This document shows, in pieces, positions 48,335-59,493 of a stretch of DNA of 64,000 nucleotides. This stretch comes from Acytostelium subglobosum LB1 (Eukaryota > Evosea > Eumycetozoa > Acytosteliales > Acytosteliaceae), in the NCBI RefSeq assembly GCF_000787575.1, contig NW_012236525.1, positions 201,686 to 265,685 on the forward strand, given 5' to 3'. Every line of letters starts with the position of its first letter. Within the stretch, counting starts at the first letter, position 1. A program made the position numbers and the translations under genes. The notes below the pieces were generated by a model that was not told the origin of the DNA, ran no database searches, and saw nothing but the letters and a program-made list of their open reading frames with translations.

Positions 48335-51300
48335 TTATCCTCTGTGAGAGGACAGCATTGACTTGCGATCAAAGTTGTCGGACACCTTGAAGACGAATCG
48401 GTCGATCTTGTCCTCGGCCTCTAGCAGCACCTCGTCGTCGTCCAGAACTCGCTCCAGACCATCGCGCACAATGTACAGACTGTACTCTTGTTCAAACTCC
48501 TTGGCCACCTTCATCTTCTTGAGCACCATCTGGCGCACGTTGCCACAGAGCGTGTCATAGCCAATGGCGAACGAACAGAACAGCACATCTCCAAAGCCTT
48601 CCAGACATATACGCACGACAACCTTGCCTCTGCTCTCTGGTGTAGGTTGTGGTGTTTGTTGAGGTGGTGGCGCCTGAGGTTGTGGTGTTTGTTGCTGTGG
48701 AGGTGGTGATGGCACGCGCTCGGGCTCGGGGGCAGGTGGTGGCGCAGGTATAGATATTGAGGAGGCCTTTTGCATGATGCTGTGCTCGGATGGGCGGGGA
48801 CTGGTTGGTTTGCTGGATGGCTGCGAGCCGCCGGATTGCTGGGCGAAGCCATATGGGTCGTACTGTGGCTGCTGCTGCTGTGCCTTGGCTGATGGAGTGT
48901 GATGAATGAATGAGAGCTCCTCATCCAGCTTGTCAAACACAGACATAATCGAGTCACGCTCATTGAGAACCCTCTTTGGTGGTGCAGCCGCTGGCGCTGG
49001 CGTGGGCTTGTATGAGTTGGCATTGGAGTTGGAGTTGGAGTAAGAGTTGGATGATGGCGCCGAACCCAAGGGTGGTGGCGAATCATACATCGATGAGGAT
49101 GATGTTGATGTGGATGGCGTAACCATGCCCATCATCTCCATGAACCTCTGGTTCTCCTCTTGCTCCTTCCTCATGATCATGTCCAGCTCGTCCTCCAGAT
49201 CGTCGATGGACGTCGACTTGACGATTGGTTGAGATGGCGCTGCTTGTTTCGGTCTTGATTGTTGTGGCTGCTGTGGCAGTTGTCTAGGTTGTTGCTTCAT
49301 CTGTGGTTGCTTTGGCTGTTGTTGTTGTTGCTGCTGCTGTCTCTGTCGTTGCTCCTGTGCCTGCCTCTTGGCGGCCTCTTCTCTCTCAAACTCTTCGCGT
49401 TGCATACGCTCCAGCTCCATAAGCTGTGCCATCTCGTCGCGATCCTCCTTCTTTCTCCTCTCTTCCTCCTCCAAAAAGTCAAAGTCCTCGCGCTCATTCT
49501 CCAACATCTCAAGCTCCAGCTGATGGGCCAATCGCTCGGCCTTCTCCTCAGCCTCCTTTCTTGCTCTCTCCTTTGCAGCCTTCTCTGGGTCGTCCATTGG
49601 TGCGCGTGCAGCGGGCACTGGCTTGGCACCAGGCTTAGCCATTGGCTTGGCCATTGGTTTGGCAAGAGGCTTGGCCATTGGCTTGCCAGCTGGCTTGCTA
49701 ATTGGTGCGCCAAGTGCAGGTGGTCTGGAGTTGGCTGCGCTGGGGTCTGGCGCAGGTGGTCTTGACACGGCACCGTTTGGTGCAGCAGCCATTGGCCTGC
49801 CAGGTCCAGGCGCAGGTTTCACGCCACCAGCAGAGGGCTTGGGTGCGAATGACTTGGCGCTTGGGGCACCTGGTGCGCTTGGCAATGGTCTGGTGTTGGT
49901 GGTGATCTCTGTTGGCTCCATGGCGGGCTTATCCATCGCGCATGCTGACAGCAGTCTATTCCTGTCCTCTGCCTCGCCAGACAACTTGAAATAAAAGAAT
50001 GAGAGGTAGACCATGAACGACTTGTCGTCGGCCACGTCCTCCTGCCAGCAGTTGGCGTCCAATATCTTTGGAATACCAAGGTGTGTATGTGCAATGTCCA
50101 ATATAGTCTGTGCTTGTTCAATTCTTGATCTCTGTTGTTGTTATGATTGAATGAGTGAGTGATTGATTGGAGTGATTGAGTGATTGGAGTGATGATACAT
50201 ACACTGGCGAGTGAATCTACATTGATAAGGTGTGATTGGTAACGTGAGATGAGGTAGGCAAATGCCAGGGGATTGAATAGTGCGGATGGTCCATCGACGA
50301 TGACTGATCTGTTGACCTCTTGAACCTTGCGACCGCACCATCCAACAAGCTTGTCCTTGAGGACGTACTCCTTCTCACCATTGGTGACAAAGGCCACAAA
50401 GATGGACCAGAGCAGTCTTGTGACGGTCCTTGGCACCTTACACTCTATAATGTCGTTGGGCAGGATCTTGCCATAGTCACATCCCAGTGACTTGAGGCCC
50501 TCGAGCACCGCCTCCACATTGCTTTGACTGTCGTACACTGTCTTGCCCTTGCGATATCTGACCTGGCGGTCAAACAATGCGTCGATCACATTGACCAGGA
50601 CGCTGCCATCATTGTAGCAGGCAGCGATGTTTCTGCTGTGTTGCAGACCGGAGCGACGACCCACAACATACTCTGTCCAGCGCACCAATGTCGCGGACAA
50701 TGTCTCTGGGTTCTCTACCTTGGCCGCCAGCTTGGTGGTCAGGTCCTTGGACGAAGGCACAAAGGACATTTGTGATGGGGCGTGGCCGCGCGATGTTGAG
50801 TTGCCGCCCGTATAGGCGGTGGTGGCGGCCAGCTCTGTGGCCCACGACTGCAACTCGCTCTGATTCTCTGACATGAGTGTGTGGCGCTCTGAATTGGAGA
50901 GCGTGATGAGGATGTAGGGGCCTTGCTCGCTGGCCTTGAGGTCGATGACGGCATTCTCCATCAACAGCTCGATCTGTGGCTCGGTGTCCTCCTCGGACGA
51001 GTAGAACATCAGGTGATTGCCCGATGTGACGGCCCACACCTTGAAGAACTTGCCAGCCTTCTTCCTGAGCAGGTAGCCCTTCATGCCTCGTGGGCCGGAT
51101 GGGGCGGACGACACTGGTGCCTGCTGAGACGCCATGGCCGGTGAGCCTGGCGCACCAGAGCCATAGGCGGTCGGGTAGGCACTGGTGAGTGATGGTGAGC
51201 CCGATGTGTTGGAGACGGCTGCACGTTGTTGTTGGCTCATTGAGCCGCCCTGTGCCGAGTTGACAACATTCATCGATGAGCCAGCTGTCTGATTATCAAA

Positions 51301-51417
51301 GTTCATAAACTCTCCATTAATATTCAAGAAGTAGAACTTAAAGTCTCTCTTCTCCAGTCTCAATATAGTCTCATAAGGGAAGTCTGTCATCCTAAGTGAT
51401 TGGCGTACTATTGTTCA

Positions 51418-51470
<53 letters not shown>

Positions 51471-51696
51471 GTGAGTATGAGTGATTGATCACTTGTGTCG
51501 CCGTGATTGGTTGACAGGACATACCTCCACCTTCAAATACGAATAGATTGAAGAGGCCAACACCATTCTTCATGAATAGCTTCTTGCCAAGCTTCTCGCA
51601 GACCTCTGCTGAGGTAGTCTTTGGTTCGACCACCATTGTCTTGTAGGCACCACCCTGGTCATAGACCTTTAGGATCTTCTTTGGAGTGTCTGCCAT
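48335..51696 (-). CDS. RA-PH-tandem CH-RA scaffold, probable Ras/Rap-regulated actin-binding adaptor
   Basis: Exons 51696-51525, 51407-50203 and 50131-48335 give 1057 residues. The start MADTPKKILKVYDQGGAY begins an RA/ubiquitin-like domain, split by the first intron and ending near the FKFYFLNINGEFMNF segment. A PH domain lies at about 166-255 (MKGYLLRKKAGKFFKVWAV). CH1 (about 293-395, LVRWTEYVVGRR) and CH2 (about 405-505, LKDKLVGWCGRK ... HTHLGIPKILDAN ... KSFMVYLSFFY) form an actin-binding pair like alpha-actinin or filamin. Next come Pro/Ala-Lys repeats (AKPMAKPxAKP), a charged coiled coil (about 620-740), a Gln/Pro-rich linker and a second RA-like domain (about 959-1045, VVVRICLEGFGDVLFCSF). 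The RA-PH tandem recalls MRL/RIAM adaptors; the addition of tandem CH is unusual. Role at Rap/Ras-activated cortex is inferred. Confidence 0.85.
51421..51470. repeat. GATT tetranucleotide repeat (intronic)
   Basis: An uninterrupted GATT array of about 12 units in the first intron of the scaffold gene. In the sense of the gene it reads AATC/CAAT. Confidence 0.95.
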
Positions 51697-53076
51697 GGTC
51701 TTTTCAAATCTTCGGAGATTAGATCAATGTTTTGTCGGAGTCCTATATATATATATCTCTATCTATCTATCTATCTACTGTCTATCCCTGTATGTATGTC
51801 AATCTATCTGTTGTCTGTCTATCTATCTATCTTTAGCACTCGCTATTAGGTCCTTGCCTGACTTAGTATCTGTTTTGACAAACAAGTTTGATTATTATTT
51901 GTGTGGTTATCCCAACTGACTAAGTACGTGTGTGTATGTGTGTGTTTGTTTGCATTGTTGTTGAGGACCAACCAAGGGTCCTTTCCGTTGAACCCTAAGG
52001 ACCTCACTCACTCATGCTACCCTCTGACAATAAAATTAAAATAAAAACAGCGGACCAGTAGGAGGAGGAGGATCAGCAAAGCCCGATAGACATTGAATGA
52101 ATGAATGACATACATACATACATACACACACAGATTGATTCATTCAATCATTCGATAACATTAGTAAGGCATCAGGTCCAAATGGGTTATCTTGTAGACA
52201 AGGTGGGGGTTGGTCATTCAGCCCCCCGTATCCAATTCAATTAAAATCTGAGTCCTCCATGGCCCACCCATCAAAACATCAACGGACTATCCATCATTCG
52301 TTGTTAAAATAATGTGCATAAGAGACAGCCGGTCTTTCCGAATGTCAACAACAAGAATCTGACTGACTGAGTGACCCATTTGTGATTGGAGTGGCACTCA
52401 CTTACTTACTTACCTACTTCGACCTGGTGGTGTAATTCATACAAAACATATCTATCCCGCTATTCTCATCCCGATGGTATTAAGAATGATCTCTCCTATC
52501 TCTTTGATTCCTTCTGGGATACATACGGATTCCCATCATCGCCCAAACCAAGTCTTTGCAACTACTCCACGGTATTGTTGTTCTGGTATTACTTCTTACA
52601 AGGTTACAATAAGACTAGTATATTGTTCGTTCGTTCATTCATTCAATCGATCGATTGATTGTGATCGAATACCTGTATTATCTCCATCATCATTATTCAT
52701 TCTCTCATTCATGTACAATAGTAGTTATACTTATGCTTGTGAATCACGTGACCCAATCATGCAATTGTCTTCGTTGAAAAAGTGTTGATGAACTAAATTC
52801 TTTGCAATGAGATGATGACCAAACTTGAGACCACGCGACCATTCTCCGCTTCAGATCTGAATCATTCATTCATTGATGAGTGCACTCAAGAGAGAGAAAG
52901 AGAAGTCATTTTAGAGAATCAGTTGCTCAAACATTCAAAGAGAGAATTAGTAGTATTGTACAATAGATAGATATAAAGGAGAGAGAGTCATTCACACAAG
53001 ATTGATATAATTGATTGATCAAAAAGAGATAAGATATATTAAAGTTAAAGTAGAATTAAAGTAAAGTGAAGTGAAG
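51697..53076. promoter_or_regulatory. Divergent intergenic region (scaffold gene / GGPP synthase)
   Basis: About 1.4 kb between divergent genes. It contains CTAT microsatellites (about 51757-51777 and 51819-51834), CATA repeats (about 52108-52126) and an AAAGTTAAAGTAGAATTAAAG leader before the next start. Open frames at 52386-52788 (+) look accidental. Confidence 0.45.
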
Positions 53077-54211
53077 ATGAGACAGTTTACATTCCCATTG
53101 AGTACAAAGGATGAAGAGTTGTTGGAGCCATATAAGTATATTTCCGAATCACCGGGCAAGGGTATCAGAAAGGTCTTGATCGAAGCCTTCAATCATTGGC
53201 TAAAGGTCGACGAGAAGATCGTTCAAAAGGTGGCCGACATCATCCAAGGTCTACACATGTCAAGTTTATTGTATGTCAACCAATCAATCAATCAATCAAT
53301 GAATCAAACTAACTTACACATATACAATAGGATTGATGATATAGAGGATAACTCAAAGATTAGAAGAGGTATGCCTGTGGCTCATGAGATATATGGTGTG
53401 CCACAGACGATCAACTGCGCCAATACTGTGTACTTCTTGGTGATGAATGAATGTAACAATCTGGGCAATGCTCAAGCCACCACAATCTTTATTGAGGAGA
53501 TGGTCAGACTGCATAGAGGTCAGGGCTACGACATCCTGTGGCGTGATACCAATAGATGTCCAACCATCGAAGAGTACAGTGCAATGGTTCAAGAGAGTAT
53601 GGGTACAATGTTATGTCCAAGGTGTGCGGAAATGTCTCATATCATATAACTAACTCTGATCATTCACTCAATCAATCAGAGACTGGAGGTCTATTCAGAC
53701 TTGGACTGCGTCTTCTTCAATTGTTCAGCCAGAACAAGACTGATTACTCTGGCTTGGTCGAGGACATGGGACTATTCTATCAGATCCGTGATGATTACAT
53801 CAACATTGTATCCGATGATGTATGTACACACATTGATCAATCACATGACACTGTCCACTACCATGTACTAACATCCCCTGCCATGCCACGCCACGCCATG
53901 GACACTCATAGTATCACCTGAACAAGAGCTTCTGTGAGGATATCACTGAGGGCAAGTTCTCATACCCGATTATAAAGGCCATTCATTCGCATCCGGATGA
54001 TAGACGCCTGTTGATGATATTGAAGCAAAAGACAGAGAGTGTGGACATCAAGAGACACGCCGTTCAATATATCAAGAGCTGTGGTGCCTTGGAGTCGACC
54101 AAGGCACACATGGATCAGCTGCAAGAGAAGATCGTCAAGCAGATTGAGGAGCTAGGTGGCAACCCATACCTCCACGCCATCCTCAAGAAGCTGGATCAGA
54201 AGCAGGTCTAA
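53077..54211 (+). CDS. ggps1: Geranylgeranyl diphosphate synthase (polyprenyl synthetase)
   Basis: Makes GGPP from FPP and IPP for protein prenylation and isoprenoids. Exons 53077-53270, 53331-53596, 53680-53819 and 53912-54211 give 299 residues, the normal length for eukaryotic type III GGPPS. The family start is ESPGKGIRKVLIEAFNHWL. The first Asp-rich motif SLLIDDIEDNSKIRRG is assembled across the first intron. VYFLVMNE follows, then KTGGLFRLGLRLLQLF, which appears only after splicing at GAGA|GTATGG...TCAG, and the second motif GLFYQIRDDYINI (about residue 191). The C-terminus is LDQKQV. The ATG at 53077 is preferred over an upstream in-frame GTG. The gene shows no N-terminal targeting signal, so it is likely cytosolic. 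Confidence 0.95.
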
Positions 54212-54300
54212 GGATCATTGATTGATTGATTGATTAGCGAATAATATATATAATATATAATATAAATGTACATGTATGATACAGCGGCAATCAGCCCGAG

Positions 54301-55296
54301 TTAGACAACTTTATTGGATAGCGAGCCGAGGTGTTCGATGGAACAGGTGACGTGGTCGCCTGGCTGGAGGAATATGGGTGGACTGCGAGTGAAGCCAACG
54401 CCCGCTGGTGTGCCGGTGAATATGATGTCGCCAGGTGTCAGTGTGAACACTTGGCTGAGGTATGAGACGACCTGTTGCACGGGGAATATGAACTCCTTTG
54501 TGTTGGAGTTCTGCATCACCTTGCCATTGAGTGTTAGGTTGATGCCAAGGTTGTTGGGATCGAGCACTGGTGCAGTATGGACATCGCCCAAGTGTGCCCA
54601 CGATGGGTTGATGACGATCGATGGACCGATCGGACTGAACGTGTCGAATGATTTGCCCAGCGACCATTGTGAGCCTGGCTTGCGCAGTTGCCAATCGCGA
54701 GCACTCACATCATTGCCAATAGTATAGCCAGCCACATAGTCGAGCGCCTCCGACTCTGGAATTGAACGACCCTCACGACCAATCACGATGACCAACTCGA
54801 CCTCATAGTCGACCTCATCCGATGTCTTTGGTTTGATTATGTTGGCATTGGGGCCAACTATTGAGCTTGAGAACTTTGTAAAGATCACTGGTTCTGATGG
54901 TGCTGCCATCTTGGCTTCCAATGCATGGTCCTTATAATTCAATCCAACGCCAATGACCTTTGGCGGATCAATGATTGGTGCCAGTATCTTGACCTCATCC
55001 ACACTGATCCTACCCTTTCCAGTTGCAATGATCTTGTTGTATTTGGAATGAGTTAGTCATTGAGTGAGCTTGCCACGATCAATCAATCAATCAATCAAAC
55101 TTACATCACAAGCTTGCTTCATTGATTGTTTGCCATTGGCCAATATTGATCGCATGTCATTTTTGATTGGACTGTTGTCTGTGGTCAAGTCAACAAGTAC
55201 TCGACCATTGTCCACCAATGCACCAATACCATGTCTTCCAGTTATCTTTGACTCAAACCTAACAAGTTTCAATAACAAGTCTTCGTGTTGTTGCAT
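54301..55296 (-). CDS. Fumarylacetoacetate hydrolase domain protein (FAHD2-like)
   Basis: Exons 55296-55105 and 55032-54301 give 308 residues. The N-terminal domain begins MQQHEDLLLKLVRFESK, and the catalytic FAH fold starts at PPKVIGVGLNYKDHALEA. Metal ligands of the family are visible in VDYEVELVIVIGREG (the ExE pair) and NDVSARDWQ. The conserved end DIIFTGTPAGVGFTRSPP...LQPGDHVTCSIEHLG is complete. FAH-superfamily enzymes hydrolyse or decarboxylate diketo acids; FAHD2 in animals is mitochondrial with poorly known substrate. The gene ends about 90 nt from the GGPP synthase, with which it is convergent. The exon join GAT|ATC uses a GTAAGT donor and an AAG acceptor, slightly less certain than other joins. 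Confidence 0.9.
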
Positions 55297-55862
55297 TATT
55301 ATTATTTGTTTGTTTGTTTGATATTTGTATATATCTATATATCCTTGTGATTATAATGATTGTAATGAATGATTATTCATTTACATTAACATAACTTACT
55401 CCTCCAGATGAGAAGGATAATGTCGTTGGCGACTGTTCTGATTGATCATCAGGAGAAGTGTGTGTGGGTTAGTGTGATAAAATCCCCCGCTACCACACAT
55501 CCAACACACACTTCCAAACCTCTTGGGAACCAGCAATCATTCGGTTGGGGGTTGTTGATCTTGGCAATTGGGAAGTTGATGTGCCCCTTCGCTTACTCCA
55601 CACACACACACAGACACACAATCAGGATGGGATAATGAGAGATCAAAGTATGCATTGCAGACTGCTTGCAGTATACTAGTACTTTATTTGGTAACTGTCA
55701 GGTTACTGGCCCAATCAAATATGATAATAATACCTGTTCTGAAGGCTGAAGACCTTTCCTTCCTTACTTCTTTCCTTCATTATTGTTATTACTTGCTTGT
55801 TGTTGTTGCCACATGAATTGAATGAGAGTGCTGGCTGGCTGATTGGATGGTTGGCTGTCTAC
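55297..55862. other. Intergenic region, no gene seen
   Basis: 566 nt. A GT-rich/CACACA stretch lies at 55600-55620, and a possible donor-like ACTTAC at 55395-55400 (minus sense GTAAGT) could mark a 5' UTR intron of the FAHD gene. No coding segment is supported. Confidence 0.4.
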
Positions 55863-56835
55863 TCATTCATATGATGAGTTTAGCCACTTTAACAAATCCT
55901 TCCTCTTGTTGTCATTCTGTTTGTCATCTTTGGTCTTCTTGATCTTTAGTTTGATCTTGCGTCCAGAGATGACACTCCTTCTTGACTTTTCATCTTCACT
56001 ACTGTCATCACTAGACTCCTCGCTACTACTACTGCTACTCTCACTGTCGCTGCCATCACTTCCATCTGAGTTCATATACTAACCATTATGAATATAGTAA
56101 TCAATCANNATCAATCGAGGACAGGGACGATGTGTTGGTATATTGTATTTTGAATGATGTGATGAGGTCATTGGATGTGCATTGTTCGTCGATTATCATT
56201 GCCCATCCATGTACCATGCGGGGTTGTTGCTTGGGGTTAGTCATCGGCAAGGTAACGTGATCATCATCCAGGATGTCTATAGTTACTTTTGATAGTTGCA
56301 CAGGACCTTTAGCCTTCTTATCCTTCTTCTTCTTCTTTTTGTCCTTCTTGTCCCTCTTCTTGTCCCTCTTCTTGTCCTTCTTCTTGTCTTTCTTGTCCTT
56401 CTTATCACTACTCCTTTTCTTCTTACTACTACGATCTCTACTTGTACTCCTACTCCTACTTCTACTCTTACTACGATCTCTCTTCTTTCTGTCATTCTTC
56501 CTATCACCATCTCTATCTTTACTTCTGCTCCTACTCCTCTTTCTATCGACCTTGTCAATGTTCGCATTCGTGTTCGTATTTGTGACTGAGCTCTGGCGGT
56601 CTCTACTCCTACTTCTACTCCTGCTGCTCTTGTGTGCATCACGATTTGGACTGCGATCCCTGTATAGATCACGCCTACTATCGTTTACATTATTATCATT
56701 TCGACGAACAGTAGTATCGCGACCATTACTTCTACTTCTACTTCTACTTCTACTCCTATCTCTATATCTATCGCGTCTGTCTATATTCCTATCACGACTT
56801 GAACTTCTACTTCTACTTCTTCTCCTTGAAGACAT
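55863..56835 (-). CDS. RS-rich (Arg/Ser) nuclear protein, probably split by an NN gap
   Basis: The first part (56835 to about 56110) begins MSSRRRSRSRSSSRDRN and is a long Arg/Ser and Lys/Asp-rich domain typical of splicing factors. It is followed by a more ordered segment (GPVQLSKVTIDILDDDHVTL ... MVHGWAMIIDEQCTSNDL). The last part (56075-55863) is MNSDGSDGSDSESSSSSSEE followed by a basic KSRRSVISGRKIKLKIKKTK...DLLKWLNSSYE ending. Two N bases at 56108-56109 lie between them. The sequence there (GATTGATTACTATATTCATAATGGTTAG in minus sense) looks like the interior and acceptor of an intron. I infer one gene whose donor was lost at the NN; two separate small genes remain possible. A role in splicing is inferred from composition only. 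Confidence 0.6.
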
Positions 56836-56989
56836 GATGTATGTATCTCTATCTCTCTCTTTCTTTGACTTGAGATATTTGATTGATTCGAAATGATGGA
56901 AGAAAAATCCAAAGTGTTGTTGGACATGGGTTCATTCTTGACATTACTTCAAACAGCTTATTTTTATACAAATACAGATACAATCAATC

Positions 56990-57356
56990 ATGGACAAGGT
57001 ATACTATATATAGTTGTGACAGGTATAGATAGATGTGTATGTTATTAACATACTTGTATCAAATGTAGCTGTTTAATGTTGGACGATTGGTTGATTTCCA
57101 GTGGAAGCTAGGTGTGTCAGTATCATCAAACAAGTGCGAGCAACTGAACACTCCATTCATTTCAGTCTTTGTCAAGGTATTGGACACCAACAATCAATTG
57201 GCATCACATTCATTCGAGTTGTCTGTACCAGAGTTCCAAGTATGTATCTCATGTCGCGACCTGAATGAAGCTCACTCACTCATTCATTCATTCAATGATG
57301 AACAGGACTTTGCACAGCAGTTCAAGGACATGTCAACTCTGATGGACTCATTGTAA
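56990..57356 (+). CDS. commd6: COMM-domain protein (COMMD6-like)
   Basis: COMMD proteins form the Commander complex in endosomal sorting; COMMD6 is essentially a bare COMM domain. Exons 56990-56998, 57069-57239 and 57306-57356 give 76 residues. The 9-nt first exon encodes only MDK. Exon 2 holds RLVDFQWKLGVSVSSNKCEQL ... PFISVFVKVLD, and exon 3 gives DFAQQFKDMSTLMDSL. These match the COMM consensus (hydrophobic beta strands with Trp and the final leucine-rich helix with FxxQFKxM). The length agrees with human COMMD6 (about 85). Both introns are phase 0. Given its small size and tiny start exon it would be missed by most gene finders. Confidence 0.88.
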
Positions 57357-57619
57357 TATATATAGCATGATGTACGATCACTCAACAACAACCCTCATTA
57401 AACATTCGATCGATCGATCATTTCGAACTCATTCAGTCACTCTTGATCAATGAGAGGAAGATGAAGTTGTGGACATGGCATGGCTCATTGGTAGATACTA
57501 CTATAACGTTTATTTACAAAAAGGGTAGTTGATCATTGATGGAGATAGATAGGCGAGCGAGCATTGCGATCGACTACTTGATGTCAGATTTGTTGTTGTT
57601 GTTGTTGGCGACAGGGTCT

Positions 57620-58504
57620 TCAGAAGCCATAGAGACGGGTGGCATTTCCCTGGAAGAAGTCGGTCTGTTGCTCCTTGGAGAGGGTGGAGAAACAGTCACG
57701 ACAGAACTTGAACCAGGCCTCGTAGTTGTCATGGACGGGCCAGTCTGATCCCCACATTAAACGCTTGGGAGTGAACCAGCGCACGAGATGCATAACGTAG
57801 GGTGCAACACGTGAGTTGTACTCGGTGATGTCCTTCTCCTTGCCAGCCTCCACCGTCACCTGATTGTAGAATCCAGATATCTTGACGAGTGAGGTCTGCG
57901 AGTTCTTGGCGATCCACTCAATGTCGGCCTTCCACTGGTCGAATGCGGCCTTGTCTCCATTGATCGATGGCTTGGCGGCATGGTCAATGACGACCTTTAG
58001 ACGAGGGTAGCGGATGAGGAACTTCCTGAGATGCTTGAGATGGCCGGGACGGACCAGTGCTTCAAACACGATGTTCTTGGAGATCATCCAGTTGATCACT
58101 GGGGCCAACTCCTTCTGCAGCATCCAGTCCTCCTGCGAGATGTTCTCCAGCATGGGACGAATGCCCACCAGAAGTGGCTTGCCATTGAGGAAGGTGGAGT
58201 CGTACATTTGCTTCAAGTTGGTGATGGTGGTGTCGCCGCCAAGCATGTCGCACCAGCCCACCACACCCTTTACAAAGCCTCCACTCTGCATGGCGATGTT
58301 CAACAGATAGGATGTCTCGTCCACTGTCGGTGCAGCCTGTACCAACACACAACCAGTGACACCAAACTTTGTTGCGGCTTCCTTATAATCATCTATTGAG
58401 AAGTCCTTATAGAGTGAGGTCATTGACTCATTTAGCCAATCATAGTCGCCTCTCTCCACCTTCCAAACATGACAATGTGAGTCAATATAGTTAATAGATG
58501 ACAT
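57620..58504 (-). CDS. Amidohydrolase-2 family protein (sugar lactonase type)
   Basis: Single exon, 294 residues, starting MSSINYIDSHCHVWKVERGDYDWL. The IDSHCHVW motif (His10, His12) provides metal ligands of the amidohydrolase superfamily. DYDWLN right after it, VGWCDMLGG, VGIRPMLEN, VVIDHAAKP and the C-terminal RLMWGSDWPV (catalytic Asp) match the Amidohydro_2 group that includes L-fucono- and L-rhamnono-1,5-lactonases, which hydrolyse sugar lactones in oxidative sugar breakdown. Such genes are widespread in bacteria, and this one lacks introns while most neighbours have them. Past transfer is possible but unproven. Likely cytosolic. The exact substrate cannot be told from sequence. Confidence 0.88.
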   Translation of the reverse strand: MSSINYIDSHCHVWKVERGDYDWLNESMTSLYKDFSIDDYKEAATKFGVTGCVLVQAAPTVDETSYLLNIAMQSGGFVKGVVGWCDMLGGDTTITNLKQMYDSTFLNGKPLLVGIRPMLENISQEDWMLQKELAPVINWMISKNIVFEALVRPGHLKHLRKFLIRYPRLKVVIDHAAKPSINGDKAAFDQWKADIEWIAKNSQTSLVKISGFYNQVTVEAGKEKDITEYNSRVAPYVMHLVRWFTPKRLMWGSDWPVHDNYEAWFKFCRDCFSTLSKEQQTDFFQGNATRLYGF

Positions 58505-58663
58505 CTTATTTAAATATTATATTATATTATATTAGATTGTTTGTTTGATTGATTGATTGATTGATTGTATATATGATTGATTGAATGGTTGATCCTTTTA
58601 TAACATGTTCACTTATCCATCATCCAACCAACAAGTAAATGGAACACAATAACAACTTTATTA

Positions 58664-58959
58664 TCACCACTTCAAATCAAAGGGTAAAGGTGGGTGTTGT
58701 TGTTGCTTTTGCAACTTGATTGCTTCTTTGGGGAATGATGTAGCACCAAGGTGTTTGATGCCAAGGCTAGTCATCATGGCAATAAAGATGGATGAGGTGG
58801 TCAAGGTGATTGATGAATCAATACTCACACTTAGATCATTCACACACACACTCACTACTTTAATTAACAATTAAGAGAACAATAATTGGATCATTCAATT
58901 CAAACAAAGAAACAATCAATCAATCAACACTCACCTCTCTCTTTTAGACTACTACCCAT
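58664..58959 (-). CDS. Small spliced protein, function unknown
   Basis: Proposed exons 58959-58935 and 58857-58664 give 72 residues: MGSSLKERVVSVCVNDLSVS ... and an end in KEAIKLQKQQQHPPLPFDLKW. The join uses GTGAGT with CAATC repeats in the intron (GATTGATTG pattern on this strand) and an AAAG acceptor; the frame stays open through both exons. A moderately hydrophobic stretch (SSIFIAMMTSLGI) could be a short membrane anchor. I recognise no family. The first exon is only 25 nt. Composition is acceptable but evidence is limited to the splice geometry and the plausible C-terminus. Confidence 0.4.
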
Positions 58960-59493
58960 TAACATTCCAAAAGATATAAGTTAGATGGGGGAGGTGGTCC
59001 GGGCTGTGGACCAACCAAACAATCACTCAATGTTATTGACCACAGTTTAGTTTTAATGAACATGGTCCCTTAATAGTTCCAAGCTAAGCAGGCAGTGATA
59101 ATAATAACTATTTCTAGATTTCAAAGATAGATAAATACACTACTACTGTTACTGTCTTTGACATTGAGTATCAGTAGTTTATAAATATATGAAATGTGTG
59201 ACAGATTGACCAAACAACAACAACAATTCCAAGGAATGGGAAAATCCTTGGTTTGGTCTCCAAGACACCCTCAAGTTTGAACCAACAATTCTCGGCAAAT
59301 TGATCTGTTGAGTCGTGGTCGCCTGTGACTTGAAACATAGTCATAAGATTATAATCACTCTCTTTGTGTTAGTTAACTCAATCTCTCGACAGACATACAG
59401 ACAGACAATACAGTGCTGAGCATTTGAAGGTGATTAACAAATACCTCATCTCACGTCACGTCACGCGTGCAAAGAGCAGCTCGAGCAATTGCA
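58960..59493. promoter_or_regulatory. Divergent intergenic region
   Basis: 534 nt between the tiny minus-strand gene and the RRM-CID gene. It is AT-rich with an imperfect inverted repeat (CCAAGGA...TCCTTGG near 59228-59252). No gene is seen. Confidence 0.4.

Noticed and set aside
51421-51470. Regular repeat array considered as a CRISPR
   Set aside because: It is a simple GATT microsatellite without spacers, in a eukaryotic intron.
52386-52788. Overlapping 90- and 104-codon open frames
   Set aside because: Two different frames equally open in repetitive intergenic DNA; neither has coding character.
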